In this document: piece by piece, positions 8,052 to 16,943 of the stretch | Layout: each line of letters opens with the position of its first letter | Numbering within the stretch: the first letter of the stretch is position 1 | Origin: CAYZJV01 sp964478945 | Lineage (GTDB): Bacteria; Spirochaetota; Spirochaetia; Sphaerochaetales; Sphaerochaetaceae | Direction: 5' to 3' | NCBI GenBank assembly: GCA_964478945.1 | Contig: CAYZJV010000026.1 | Coordinates: forward strand, 1-36,639 | Length of the DNA stretch: 36,639 nt | Program-made: the position numbers and the translations under genes | Notes under the pieces: generated by a model | Seen by the model: only the letters and a program-made list of their open reading frames with translations | Database searches by the model: none | Told to the model about the DNA's origin: nothing

Positions 8052-9215
8052 GTGAACATCATGAGTGAACAAATGAACGACAAGAGCAATCATACCGAAG
8101 AGCGTGTACGCGCTTCATTGAAGAAGAAATTGAGGAAGCGACGAGTCAAACGCCTGGTTACCTGGATTGTGGTGTTGGCGTTGGTCGGCTTCGGCATCTA
8201 CTCCTACCGGTTCTACAAGACAAATGGCCATCTACCGTTCACCGATGGGGAAGCTGTGACACAGGCCGCTGCCGCAGCCACAGCGATGCAGGAGGTGGCG
8301 GTCCGTGAGATCGAATTCACGCAGACCATCGATATCAGCGGAAATGTGGAAGCCTATCAGACCCAAATGGTGATGTTTCGCTCCACTGGAGCCGTCACCG
8401 GGGTTTTTGTCGAGGAGGGGGATTCGGTAAAGAAGGATGATCTGCTCGCGACCATCGACGACACCTCCCAAGCCTACAATCTTGCGAACATCGAATCACA
8501 GTTGGAAGAGGCGCGGCTGCAGGGTTCACAACGCCAGGTCGATCTGCTCGAGAGACAAAGGACGATGGCCTTGAACAATCTCGATTATACCCGTTCCTAT
8601 GCCAATTTCGATGGATTGGTGGCAACGGTATCGGTTGATGAGGGGGACTACTTCGAAGCCGGATCGGCAGCCATGGTGGTGATCGACAGAAGCAAGTTGA
8701 AGGCAACGGTCGAAATCGATGAGATCGATATCCAAAGTGTCGAGAAGGGCATGAAGGCCGAATTGACATTCGACTCGCTTCCGGGGGAAACCATCGAGGC
8801 GACCGTGACCTATATCCCGATGATAGGACGAACCACCACTCAGGGAATAGGGGTGATGGATGTGGAGATCGTAATGGAGGATCCTCCCGAGGCGATTGCT
8901 CCCGGATTCACGTTCGCCGGTACCATAAGCGCGGATGAGGTGAAGAAGATGCTGGTGATCCCCACCAATGCGGTGGTGACCAATCGTAGGGGTTCCGATA
9001 CCGTACGCAAGAAGGGCTCGGATGGCAATCCCGTGTCGGTTGAAGTCACTACCAATTACCTTGGCGAGGGAATGAGTGAGATTCTCACCGGAGATTTGAA
9101 GGCTGGGGACATTGTTCTCGTCGGTACCACGGAGAACAATCTCTTCTCGATCGGAATACCAGGTGCGACCCCAGGAAGTGGAGCGGGAATGGGGCCAGGG
9201 ATGAGATCCCAGTAG
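8052..9215 (+). CDS. Periplasmic adaptor (HlyD/MacA-type membrane fusion protein)
   Basis: This protein of about 385 residues has a basic N-terminal tail, one membrane anchor (about residues 33-52), a lipoyl-like half-motif around 100-135, a short helical hairpin (about 140-175), the second lipoyl half (about 175-210), then beta-barrel and membrane-proximal domains, ending in a Gly/Pro/Met-rich tail. This is the order seen in MacA-type adaptors, which bridge an inner membrane ABC transporter to a TolC-like channel. The start is uncertain: GTG 8052 is three bases from GAGGAG and ATG 8061 is twelve. It begins 8 bases after the tolC-like gene. Confidence 0.85.
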   Translation: MNIMSEQMNDKSNHTEERVRASLKKKLRKRRVKRLVTWIVVLALVGFGIYSYRFYKTNGHLPFTDGEAVTQAAAAATAMQEVAVREIEFTQTIDISGNVEAYQTQMVMFRSTGAVTGVFVEEGDSVKKDDLLATIDDTSQAYNLANIESQLEEARLQGSQRQVDLLERQRTMALNNLDYTRSYANFDGLVATVSVDEGDYFEAGSAAMVVIDRSKLKATVEIDEIDIQSVEKGMKAELTFDSLPGETIEATVTYIPMIGRTTTQGIGVMDVEIVMEDPPEAIAPGFTFAGTISADEVKKMLVIPTNAVVTNRRGSDTVRKKGSDGNPVSVEVTTNYLGEGMSEILTGDLKAGDIVLVGTTENNLFSIGIPGATPGSGAGMGPGMRSQ

Positions 9216-9226
9216 GAGTGGTGGTC

Positions 9227-9901
9227 ATGGCGAACGAAATAATTCATCTATTTGATGTGAGACGCTATTTCCCAATGGGAGAGTTCGTGGTGAAGGCTCT
9301 CGATGGTGTGACCCTCACCATCGATGAAGGAGAATTCACCGCCATTACAGGTCCATCGGGATCGGGCAAATCGACACTGATGAATCTTATCGGCTGCCTG
9401 GATACTCCTACCGACGGCATCATCCGAATCGATGGAGAGGAGACCTTGGGAATGAGCGAAGCGGAGTTGGCCTATATTCGCAACCAGAAGGTGGGCTTCG
9501 TGTTCCAACAGTTCAATCTGTTGGGGAAGATCAACGCATTGGAAAATGTGATGACACCGCTGCTCTATGCGGGTGTGAGTGTAAAGGAGCGTCGGGAACG
9601 GGCACGATCGGCGCTTGAACGGGTAGGTCTCGGAGATCGGATGAAACATCGACCCAACGAATTGTCGGGAGGACAGAAGCAAAGGGTTGCCATCGCAAGG
9701 GCCCTGGTCAACAACCCGACCATTCTGTTGGCCGATGAACCTACTGGAGCTTTGGACACCCAAACCGGGCTGCAGATCATGGAATTGTTCGAAGAACTCA
9801 ATGCGGAAGGACGGACCGTGGTATTGGTCACCCATGACCACGATATCGCATCCCAAGCGAGAAGACAGATCCATGTTCGTGACGGGCATGTGGAGGGATA
9901 G
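9227..9901 (+). CDS. MacB/LolD-type ABC transporter ATP-binding protein
   Basis: A 224-residue nucleotide-binding subunit with all ABC motifs: Walker A GPSGSGKST (42-50), Q-loop Q94, signature LSGGQ (146-150), Walker B ILLADE (166-171), D-loop ALD and switch H203. It belongs to the MacB/LolD/FtsE-like group that powers mechanotransmission-type transporters from the cytoplasmic side. ATG 9227 is preferred over upstream in-frame GTG codons because GGAG lies about eight bases before it. The gene abuts the permease gene, and a Shine-Dalgarno within its last codons serves that gene. E. coli MacB fuses the two parts; here they are separate. Confidence 0.93.
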   Translation: MANEIIHLFDVRRYFPMGEFVVKALDGVTLTIDEGEFTAITGPSGSGKSTLMNLIGCLDTPTDGIIRIDGEETLGMSEAELAYIRNQKVGFVFQQFNLLGKINALENVMTPLLYAGVSVKERRERARSALERVGLGDRMKHRPNELSGGQKQRVAIARALVNNPTILLADEPTGALDTQTGLQIMELFEELNAEGRTVVLVTHDHDIASQARRQIHVRDGHVEG

Positions 9902-11083
9902 ATGATTTGGGAGAATATTAAGCTTGCGTTGAAGGATATGATGGCAAGCAAAATGCGGACACTGCTCTCTCTGCTCGGTATCGTGATTGGAGTCGCATCG
10001 GTCATCGCGATCTTGACCTTGGGTGAAAGCGCCACAAAAAGCATCACACAAACCATCGTGGAAGGCGGACTTGAGATGGTCACGATCTTCCCGGTTCGTT
10101 CGGATAAGGCGGCGAATGAATTTACCGAGGATTTCGGTAATCGGTTGATGAACAATGTGGAGGATATCAAAACGGTATTGCCGGTGAACAGCAGTTCCGC
10201 ACTCATCAGGATCGGACAAAACTCCATTACGGCGAATGTATCGGGTGTGCTCTCCTCCTATGCCCAGATTCTCGACTATGAAGCGGAGGAGGGGGCATTC
10301 TTCTCCTTAAGTGACAATATGGCGAGTCGGCAGGTGGTCGCACTCGGCTCGGACATAGCCGATGAATTGTTTCCCGACGGCAATGCCATAGGACAGTATG
10401 TGAGCATCTTCCGCAATCAGGCGAAAAGCTATCAGGTGGTTGCCGTGATGCAGGAGAAGGATGCCTCCTTCAATTTACAATTCAACGGCAGCATCTACAT
10501 CCCCTACAACACCTATGCGCAAAGGTTCATCAAGCCCTCGATCGTTGGTTCCTATGTGGTGAGGGTAGCCGAGGGAGCCGATGCGCTGGCGGTTTCCGAT
10601 GCGATCACCGAGTATCTCGATGCAACTGTGGGATCCGACGCCTATCGAATATTCTCACCGGCGAGCCTGGCCGATATGGCTGAGCAGATAACCGGCACCT
10701 TCAGCTCGTTCCTCGCAGCGATTGCAGCAATCTCGCTTCTCGTCGGTGGAATCGGGATCATGAACATCATGCTGGTATCGGTTGCCGAAAGGACTCGTGA
10801 AATCGGAATTCGGAAGGCAATGGGGGCCTCTCCTTGGACAATCATGGGACAATTCATTACCGAAGCGATCGTTCTTACCATCACGGGAGGAGTGATCGGT
10901 ATCGGATTGGGAACATTGCTCAGTTATCTTGTCGCTGATATCGTGGGGTGGTCGCTCTACATTTCCTACGACTCTTTCCTGTTCGCCGCGGGATTCTCCA
11001 CACTTGTCGGTGTGTTCTTCGGGTGGTATCCTGCGATGAAGGCTTCCAAATTAGATCCTATCGAGGCGTTGAATTATGAGTAG
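9902..11083 (+). CDS. MacB-type ABC transporter permease
   Basis: This 393-residue permease has the MacB/FtsX layout: N-terminal transmembrane helix (about 20-41), a large periplasmic domain (about 45-260), and three C-terminal helices ending in the family tail PIEALNYE. It should dimerise and, driven by the upstream ATPase, couple ATP hydrolysis to periplasmic movements that push substrate through the adaptor and TolC-like channel. Its start codon begins on the base after the ATPase stop, and its last eight bases overlap the start of the kinase gene, so all are probably translated together. Peptides, macrolides, siderophores or lipoproteins are all possible substrates. Confidence 0.92.
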   Translation: MIWENIKLALKDMMASKMRTLLSLLGIVIGVASVIAILTLGESATKSITQTIVEGGLEMVTIFPVRSDKAANEFTEDFGNRLMNNVEDIKTVLPVNSSSALIRIGQNSITANVSGVLSSYAQILDYEAEEGAFFSLSDNMASRQVVALGSDIADELFPDGNAIGQYVSIFRNQAKSYQVVAVMQEKDASFNLQFNGSIYIPYNTYAQRFIKPSIVGSYVVRVAEGADALAVSDAITEYLDATVGSDAYRIFSPASLADMAEQITGTFSSFLAAIAAISLLVGGIGIMNIMLVSVAERTREIGIRKAMGASPWTIMGQFITEAIVLTITGGVIGIGLGTLLSYLVADIVGWSLYISYDSFLFAAGFSTLVGVFFGWYPAMKASKLDPIEALNYE

Positions 11084-12383
11084 ATCCAGACGATGGTCAT
11101 TTATCGAGGGCAAGGAAGAACTATTCGTGGTGGGAGGACTTGTCTTCCTCTTCGCACTCTTGGTCACACTTGTGTTGTTCCTCTCCCAATTGATCATCGA
11201 TAAGGAGAATACCCTTATGCAGTTCGAGGCGGAACGGGGATTCGCCTCATCCACACTGCTTCTACTGCAAGAGGAGCATTCCCGTGCGCTTGCTGCGATG
11301 CGTGAGGAGCAGGTTCGTGGCATAGGTGTCTATTCCAGCACAGGTCGACTGAGACTTGGTCTTGGTGAAGTGCCCAATACCCTGCCTCTGGAACGGTTTG
11401 AGCGCATGTGGAGCAATAGGTCCTCACCAAGCCAATGGAACCAAGGGATCGCGACCTACAATCCCGACACCGGACTCATCGAATACATCCGCTTCAGCCG
11501 TTTGACGATCCAAGTGGAAACGGGTGATCTGATGTTGGAGGAAGATGGCTATCTTCCCTCTCCATTGAATTTCCCGGATGTGCTCTACATCCTGTTCGAC
11601 GGCCAGCAATATTATCGTAAGGTAATGATGGTGAGATTCTTCAGTGGTGCTGCGGTGATAGGTTTGCTGGCATTCCACCTGTTGGTGTACAGTATCTATC
11701 GCAGCAACCGCAAGTATCGCGAGACTTTGGCGAAACAGGAGAATCTGGTGAATCTCGGTGAAGCCGCCAGAACGCTTGCCCATGAGATCAAGAATCCCTT
11801 GAGTGCGATCACGCTCCAGATGGCGCTTTTGAAAAAGACCCTGCCATCCACATCACGTGAGGATCTGGTGGTGGTGGAGAATGAGGTTCAACGTTTGATC
11901 CAGCTCACCAACAAGGTCTCCGATTTTCTACGCAATCCGGTCGGTACTCCGGAGAGACTCGATGTCGTGGCACTCATCGAATCACTCAGGCATACCTTCC
12001 AGTACAAACTCACCATTGTTCCAGGATCCTTGCAGCGGGCCTTCATCCACTTTGATTCCGATCGGGCACGTTCTGTGTTTGAGAATCTGATCAAGAATGC
12101 CTTGGAGAGCTGTCCCGAGGGTGATCCAAAAGTTGAAGTAGAGATCCTACGTGATAAGAAGAAGTTCATCCGGATCCTCATCCGGGATAGAGGGGAAGGA
12201 ATCGCTGAAGAGAATCTTGAGAAGATATTCGATCCATTCTTCACCACCAAAATCCATGGCTCGGGAATCGGTTTGGCGATATGTCGGCAGTTTGTGCGGG
12301 CAAGAGGTGGAAACCTCAAGCTGTATGCGCGTGATGGAGGAGGAACGGTTGCTGAAGTCATTCTTCCCCCTGAACGGAAATAA
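11076..12383 (+). CDS. Sensor histidine kinase, NtrB/AtoS-like
   Basis: A 435-residue membrane sensor kinase. One transmembrane segment (about 17-40), an extracytoplasmic sensing region (about 45-183) with no domain I recognise, and a second segment (about 186-208) lead into the kinase core: phosphoacceptor H236 in LAHEIKNPLSAI, N box NLIKNAL (337-343), G1 DRGEGI (371-376), F box FDPFFTTK and G2 GSGIGL (395-400). The H-box type suits a sigma-54 activator partner, which is the next gene. The start overlaps the permease gene by eight bases. Genetic fusion to an exporter suggests it senses the exporter's substrate or envelope stress; that is inference. Confidence 0.93.
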   Translation: MSRSRRWSFIEGKEELFVVGGLVFLFALLVTLVLFLSQLIIDKENTLMQFEAERGFASSTLLLLQEEHSRALAAMREEQVRGIGVYSSTGRLRLGLGEVPNTLPLERFERMWSNRSSPSQWNQGIATYNPDTGLIEYIRFSRLTIQVETGDLMLEEDGYLPSPLNFPDVLYILFDGQQYYRKVMMVRFFSGAAVIGLLAFHLLVYSIYRSNRKYRETLAKQENLVNLGEAARTLAHEIKNPLSAITLQMALLKKTLPSTSREDLVVVENEVQRLIQLTNKVSDFLRNPVGTPERLDVVALIESLRHTFQYKLTIVPGSLQRAFIHFDSDRARSVFENLIKNALESCPEGDPKVEVEILRDKKKFIRILIRDRGEGIAEENLEKIFDPFFTTKIHGSGIGLAICRQFVRARGGNLKLYARDGGGTVAEVILPPERK

Positions 12384-12392
12384 GAGGTAGTG

Positions 12393-13760
12393 ATGAGAAT
12401 CCTGATAGTAGATGATGAAATAAATATTCGTGAATCTATGCGCAAGTATCTTGTGCTCGAGGGCTTGGAAAGCGACGGTGCCGAAAACGGCTTGTCAGCC
12501 CAAAGGTTGTTGCGTGAACACCATTACGACGCCTGTTTGGTTGATCTGAGAATGCCTGGTATGGATGGAATAGATCTCATCCGTTGGATCCGACAGGAGG
12601 GGTTCAGGATGCCGGTGATCATGATCAGTGCCCATGGTGAGATTCGTGATGCGGTCACAGCCTTAAAAGAAGGTGCCCAGGACTACATCGTGAAACCATT
12701 CGATCCGGAGGAATTGACCATTCGTCTCACCAAGCTGATAGAAGCCCAACAACTGAAGAGCCTGGTGGAGTCGAAGACACGTTCTTCCGAAGGTCTCGAA
12801 GAGGGGTTGGTGGGTACTTCGGCTCCCATGCGAAAGATCAAGGACATCATTTCCCGCATCGCCGATTCTCCAGCGACGGTGCTCATCACCGGTGAGAGCG
12901 GTACGGGGAAAGAGGTCGTTGCCCGCCAGATACACAATGTCTCCTCACTTGCGGAAGGACCTTTCGTTGCGATCAACATAGGAGGGGTTCCGGAGAATTT
13001 GCTTGAAAGTGAGTTGTTCGGGTATGAGAAGGGGGCGTTCACGGGAGCCGCCAATCGAAAGATCGGAATGTTCGAACTGGCCAGTGGAGGCACACTTTTT
13101 CTCGATGAGATAGGTGATATGCCGCTGACACTCCAAGTGAAGATGCTCAGGGTGCTGCAAGACAGGAAGATCACCCGATTGGGAGGAACCTCACCCATGC
13201 CCATCAATGCCAGAATCATCGCCGCCACCAACAAGAACTTGGAGGAAATGGTGCGTGAGGGCGCATTCAGGGAAGATCTCTTCTATCGTTTGAATGTGGT
13301 CAGGATAGAATTGCCGCCATTGCGCGAGAGGAAGGAGGATATCCCTTTGCTCGCCGGGGTGATATTGAATAGACTCAACCGTCAGATGGGACATAGGATA
13401 GAGACCTTGGCTCCCGAGGCGATCGAGGCACTGAAACATCATCCGTTCTATGGGAACGTGAGGGAACTCGAGAACATCCTTGAACGTGCGGTGATCTTCG
13501 CCGATGGTCCGATCATCAAGGGAGATGTGCTTGAACTCAGGGAGAGTGTCTCACGACCCGGTAACGACACCGGCAACTCGACCGAACTGTTCAATCCTTC
13601 CGATTGCGGGGAAGCGAAGAGCCTCAAGGAGGTTGAGGTGGAAGCCATCATCAGAGCTTTGCACCGTTGGGAGGGCAATCGCACCCGTGCCGCCGAAGAG
13701 TTGGGAATTTCTCGAAGAACCCTCATCAACAAGATCGCCGAGTACCAACTGGATTTGTAG
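12393..13760 (+). CDS. Sigma-54-dependent response regulator, NtrC family
   Basis: A 455-residue three-domain activator. The receiver domain (1-115) has acidic pocket D7-D8, phosphoacceptor D51 and K101. The AAA+ domain (about 140-370) has Walker A GESGTGKE (167-174), the sigma-54 contact loop GAFTGA (214-219) and Walker B TLFLDEIG (234-241). A Fis-type helix-turn-helix closes the protein (about 415-455). All residues needed for phosphorylation-driven activation of RNA polymerase-sigma54 are visible. ATG 12393 is preferred because GAGG lies five bases upstream; an adjacent GTG is too close. It follows the kinase gene by nine bases and ends the efflux operon. Its target promoters are not evident in this window. 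Confidence 0.95.
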   Translation: MRILIVDDEINIRESMRKYLVLEGLESDGAENGLSAQRLLREHHYDACLVDLRMPGMDGIDLIRWIRQEGFRMPVIMISAHGEIRDAVTALKEGAQDYIVKPFDPEELTIRLTKLIEAQQLKSLVESKTRSSEGLEEGLVGTSAPMRKIKDIISRIADSPATVLITGESGTGKEVVARQIHNVSSLAEGPFVAINIGGVPENLLESELFGYEKGAFTGAANRKIGMFELASGGTLFLDEIGDMPLTLQVKMLRVLQDRKITRLGGTSPMPINARIIAATNKNLEEMVREGAFREDLFYRLNVVRIELPPLRERKEDIPLLAGVILNRLNRQMGHRIETLAPEAIEALKHHPFYGNVRELENILERAVIFADGPIIKGDVLELRESVSRPGNDTGNSTELFNPSDCGEAKSLKEVEVEAIIRALHRWEGNRTRAAEELGISRRTLINKIAEYQLDL

Positions 13761-13768
13761 CTATCACG

Positions 13769-13782
13769 CAACAGGCCTGTTG
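13769..13782. promoter_or_regulatory. Perfect 14-base palindrome
   Basis: CAACAGGCCTGTTG is fully self-complementary with no loop, so it suits a dimeric protein-binding site more than a terminator. It lies nine bases after the response regulator stop and about 60 bases before the pepF promoter -10. Confidence 0.35.
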
Positions 13783-13843
13783 TGGTTTGCTTGGATCCTC
13801 ATCGAACTTGTCCTATCCACACACGTAATTCGGTTGGTAACCA

Positions 13844-13872
13844 TTGACCAGTTGCTCCTCGTTTCCTACACT
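13844..13872 (+). promoter_or_regulatory. Sigma-70-type promoter for pepF-rlmD
   Basis: TTGACC (13844-13849), exactly 17 bases, then TACACT (13867-13872). The predicted start near 13880 gives a short leader containing AGGAG before the pepF ATG at 13905. Confidence 0.6.
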
Positions 13873-13904
13873 TATGACCACCTCGGTAAGCAAGGAGCCT
13901 GAAT

Positions 13905-15534
13905 ATGGAAGCATTGCCGCATTGGAGCCTGACGTCAATCTACCCGTCGGTCGACAGTAATGAATTCACCACGGATATTGATCATTTGAATACGTTGGTA
14001 GTGAAGACCGACGAAGTCCTACAGGATGATTTGGGTAGAGCACAGGATTTTTCGTCATGGTTGGATGCGTTGTTGCACGTGTATCAAGAGGCTTTGGATA
14101 CTTCTGAAACCCTGTATGCCTATGCAAGTGCACTCTTGACCGTTGATACCAATGATGAGAAGGCGATGCGTGCCTTGAATTTGGTGGAAGAGGCTTCTCT
14201 GGCGATCAAAGCGGTACATGTTNNNNNNNNNNNNNNNNNNNNNNNNNNNNNNNNNNNNNNNNNNNNNNNNNNNNNNNNNNNNNNNNNNNNNNNNNNNNNN
14301 NNNNNNNNNNNNNNNNNNNNNNCAACTCAGGTCCCTGGCCTTCGATTCCAACCGGGAGGTTAGGAGAAAAGCTTTCGAGAAGGAACTTGCGATATGGAAA
14401 TCACATGAGGTGGCGTTCGCATATGCGATCAATGGAGTGAAGGGGACCACCCTTACACTCGATTCACGCAGAGGCTATCGTAATCCGTTGGAACGCTCCA
14501 CCATGCAGGCGAGGATTTCCCAGGAAGTACTGGATGCGCTCATCGGAACCATCGAGACCAATCTTTCCCTGTTCAGGAGATACCTGCGGGCAAAGGCCCA
14601 TGCGTTGGGTCTTTCAAAGCTCGCATTCTTTGATATATTCGCTCCTGTGGGAAAGCTGGACAAACGATATTCATACTCCGAAGCCAAAGAATTCATCATT
14701 GGGAAATTCGCCAATTTCCATCCTCCCGTGGGCGAATTCGCAAGAATGGCATTCGAGGGTGGATGGATCGACAGTGAACCCCGGTCCGGAAAGGTGGGGG
14801 GAGCCTACTGCACTTCGTTTCCACTGCGGAAAGAGACCAGGATATTGGCCAATTTCGATCACACTTTCGACGGAGTCTCCACCATAGCCCATGAATTGGG
14901 GCATGCCTACCATGATCATGTGACCAAGGATTTGCCTGCACTATTGCGCCACTATCCCATGACTTTGGCGGAAACTGCTTCGATATTCAGCCAATTCGTG
15001 GTATTCCAAGGTGCCTTGGAGATGGCCGACGGCGATGAACGGATCGCTCTTGTGGAAGGATTCCTTCAGGATGCGACCCAAACATGTGTCGATATCCTCA
15101 GTCGCTTCTACTTCGAAAAACACCTGTTCGAGGCACGTCGTGAAGGTGATGTCATGGCCAAAAGACTTTCTGCCATGATGATGGAGGCACAAAAAGCCTC
15201 CTATGGCGAGGTGTTGGATGAAGAGCTTCTTCATCCTTACATGTGGGCGGTCAAGGGACACTACTACAGCAGCGACCTCTCCTTCTATAATTTCCCGTAC
15301 GCGTTCGGACAGTTGTTCGGCTTGGGAGTCTATCGATTGTCCCAAACCGATCCCGACAACTTTGGGACCCGCTACGATGAGCTGTTGGCCCAGACCGGGC
15401 AGGACACCGCCGAAGCAGTTGCGGCAACCATCGGATGTGATATCGCGTCAAGCGCGTTCTGGCAAGAGAGCATTGGAGTGATAGCCACTTATGTGGAAGA
15501 ATTCTGCCGCCTTGTGGGCTATGAAGGAAAGTGA
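13905..15534 (+). CDS. pepF: Oligoendopeptidase F-like M3 peptidase, interrupted by assembly gap
   Basis: This zinc metallopeptidase of the M3 (PepF) family cleaves short peptides in the cytoplasm. The part before the gap gives 106 residues and the part after gives 403, for at least 509. Family members run to about 600, so roughly 80-100 residues are hidden by the N run. The active site is intact: HELGH (IAHELGHAYHDHV, near 14887-14925), with the downstream E-rich helix (LAETASIFSQ) supplying the third ligand. Reading frames on the two sides agree only if the true gap is a multiple of three, which 100 is not, so the N run is a placeholder. The stop overlaps the upstream edge of rlmD. Confidence 0.88.
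14223..14322. other. Assembly gap of 100 N
   Basis: Exactly 100 undetermined bases lie inside pepF. The round length and the frame mismatch it would create both point to a scaffolding placeholder of unknown true size rather than a measured gap. Confidence 0.97.
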
Positions 15535-15536
15535 TT

Positions 15537-16706
15537 ATGCGAATGCAATTGGAAATCGAAAAGATGGTCTCCAAAGGCGATGCCCTGGCACGACATGAAG
15601 GGAAAACCATCTTCGTGGAGGGAGCCTTACCGGGAGAAGTCGTGTTGGCAGAAGAGACTGAACAGAAGAGTGACTTCTCTCGCGCACAAACGATTGAAGT
15701 GGTCACTCCTTCTCCCTTCAGGGTCATCCCTGCTTGCCCGCATTACGGAACCTGCGGAGGATGTGATCTGCAACATGCATCGGTTGCTTCGCAAGCATCG
15801 TTCAAGGAAACCTTTGTGAAGGAGAATCTCAAAAGAATCGGATCGGTTGATGTCGATAATACAATAAATGGAATTGCAGTACTTCCTGTGGCATATTCAG
15901 ATGGTTGGGGCTATCGTACTCGGGTACGGTTCCATGTCGATCTCGCCGAAGGCCGTTGTGGATTCCTCGGTAGGAGAAGTCGTGATCTTGTCGATATCCA
16001 TCACTGTCCGATCCTCTGTGACTCTTTGAATCGTTTGCTTGATGAAAAGCGACCCCTGTTGCTCAAGGCTGCCGCCATGAGGAGAGCTAACGAAGGATGG
16101 CAAAAACGCAAGCCGTTTGTGGAGGTTCCCGCATTTGCGGGTGACGAAAGGGTATCGTTGAGTGCGACCGCCGTGTCCGTGAACATCAAGGGTAAGACCC
16201 TGTGGGCGGATGCCGATGTATTCTTCCAGTCAAATCGACTGTTGCTTCCCGAAATGGTCGACTTCGTGTCCAGCCATGTTGTCGGAACGTCGGTGGTGGA
16301 CCTGTATGCCGGTGTGGGAACCTTTGCCGCATTCGTGGAATCGGATCGGATGGATGTGGTGGCTGTGGAGAAGCAGAAGAAATGCTTGGAATTGGCCAGG
16401 AAGAATCTAACCTCGACCGAGTTCTTTACCCAGACCGCGGAACATTGGAGTAGGGTGAATCGCGGGCGGCAGGTCGATACGGTGATCGTGGATCCCCCAC
16501 GAACAGGGTTGGAATCCACTCTTGTGGACACCATCGCTTCATGGGAGCCCCAAGCTATACTCTATGTCTCCTGTGACAGTGTAACGCTTTCCAGGGATGT
16601 GAAGCGTTTCTCCGAGCATGGGTACAAGATGAAGGCGTTGCGAGTATTCGATCTCTATCCCCAGACTTCCCATGTCGAGACTGCAGTGTTCCTGTCAAAA
16701 AGATAG
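15537..16706 (+). CDS. rlmD: 23S rRNA (uracil-5-)-methyltransferase RlmD/RumA-like
   Basis: A 389-residue RNA m5U methyltransferase. An N-terminal TRAM-like RNA-binding domain (about 1-58) is followed by an iron-sulfur cysteine set, C67-x5-C73-x2-C76 and C157, as in RumA. Then come SAM motif DLYAGVGTF (255-263), DPPRTGL (319-325), nucleophile C346 in YVSCDS and general base E381. The cluster separates it from TrmA, so U1939 of 23S rRNA is the likely target; some relatives (RlmCD) also modify U747. ATG 15537 is chosen because AAGGA lies eight bases upstream, while a GTG at 15531 overlapping the pepF stop is too close. It is co-transcribed with pepF. Confidence 0.9.
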   Translation: MRMQLEIEKMVSKGDALARHEGKTIFVEGALPGEVVLAEETEQKSDFSRAQTIEVVTPSPFRVIPACPHYGTCGGCDLQHASVASQASFKETFVKENLKRIGSVDVDNTINGIAVLPVAYSDGWGYRTRVRFHVDLAEGRCGFLGRRSRDLVDIHHCPILCDSLNRLLDEKRPLLLKAAAMRRANEGWQKRKPFVEVPAFAGDERVSLSATAVSVNIKGKTLWADADVFFQSNRLLLPEMVDFVSSHVVGTSVVDLYAGVGTFAAFVESDRMDVVAVEKQKKCLELARKNLTSTEFFTQTAEHWSRVNRGRQVDTVIVDPPRTGLESTLVDTIASWEPQAILYVSCDSVTLSRDVKRFSEHGYKMKALRVFDLYPQTSHVETAVFLSKR

Positions 16707-16708
16707 GT

Positions 16709-16727
16709 CGCTCAGTTGAACTGTGCG
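16709..16727 (+). terminator. Possible short hairpin terminator after rlmD
   Basis: CGC-T-CAGT, loop TGA, ACTG-T-GCG forms a mismatched stem immediately after the rlmD stop and is followed by an A/T-rich run. The stem is short, so the call is tentative. Confidence 0.35.
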
Positions 16728-16873
16728 AAGTAAATATTTTATTTCTTTATTATTTAACAATATAATTATCATTTATTACGTTATCATGTGTGACTGCCAA
16801 TAGTGTGTTTACTCTTGTTGTCATATGGACGGGCACTCTTGTGCAAATTGTATGCAAGTAAGCGAAAATCCTA

Positions 16874-16907
16874 TTGATTTATTTCGATAAAGTAATATAT
16901 TATCGAA
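16874..16907 (+). promoter_or_regulatory. Lipoprotein-gene promoter overlapped by a strong dyad
   Basis: TTGATT (16874-16879), a 16-base spacer and TATATT (16896-16901) form the promoter. TTCGATAA (16883-16890) and TTATCGAA (16900-16907) are perfect eight-base inverted arms spaced by nine bases, one in the spacer and one over the -10. Flanking ATTGA and TCAAT extend the symmetry with an offset. A dimeric repressor here would block the promoter. The upstream stretch 16728-16873 is AT-rich and shows nothing else clear. Confidence 0.55.
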
Positions 16908-16943
16908 TCAATCAAATATACTACCCTTGGGGAGAATGGACAC

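Noticed and set aside
9248..10219. Long minus-strand open frame opposite the ABC transporter genes
   Set aside because: It is antisense to intact Walker and signature motifs and lacks its own ribosome site or recognisable domain.
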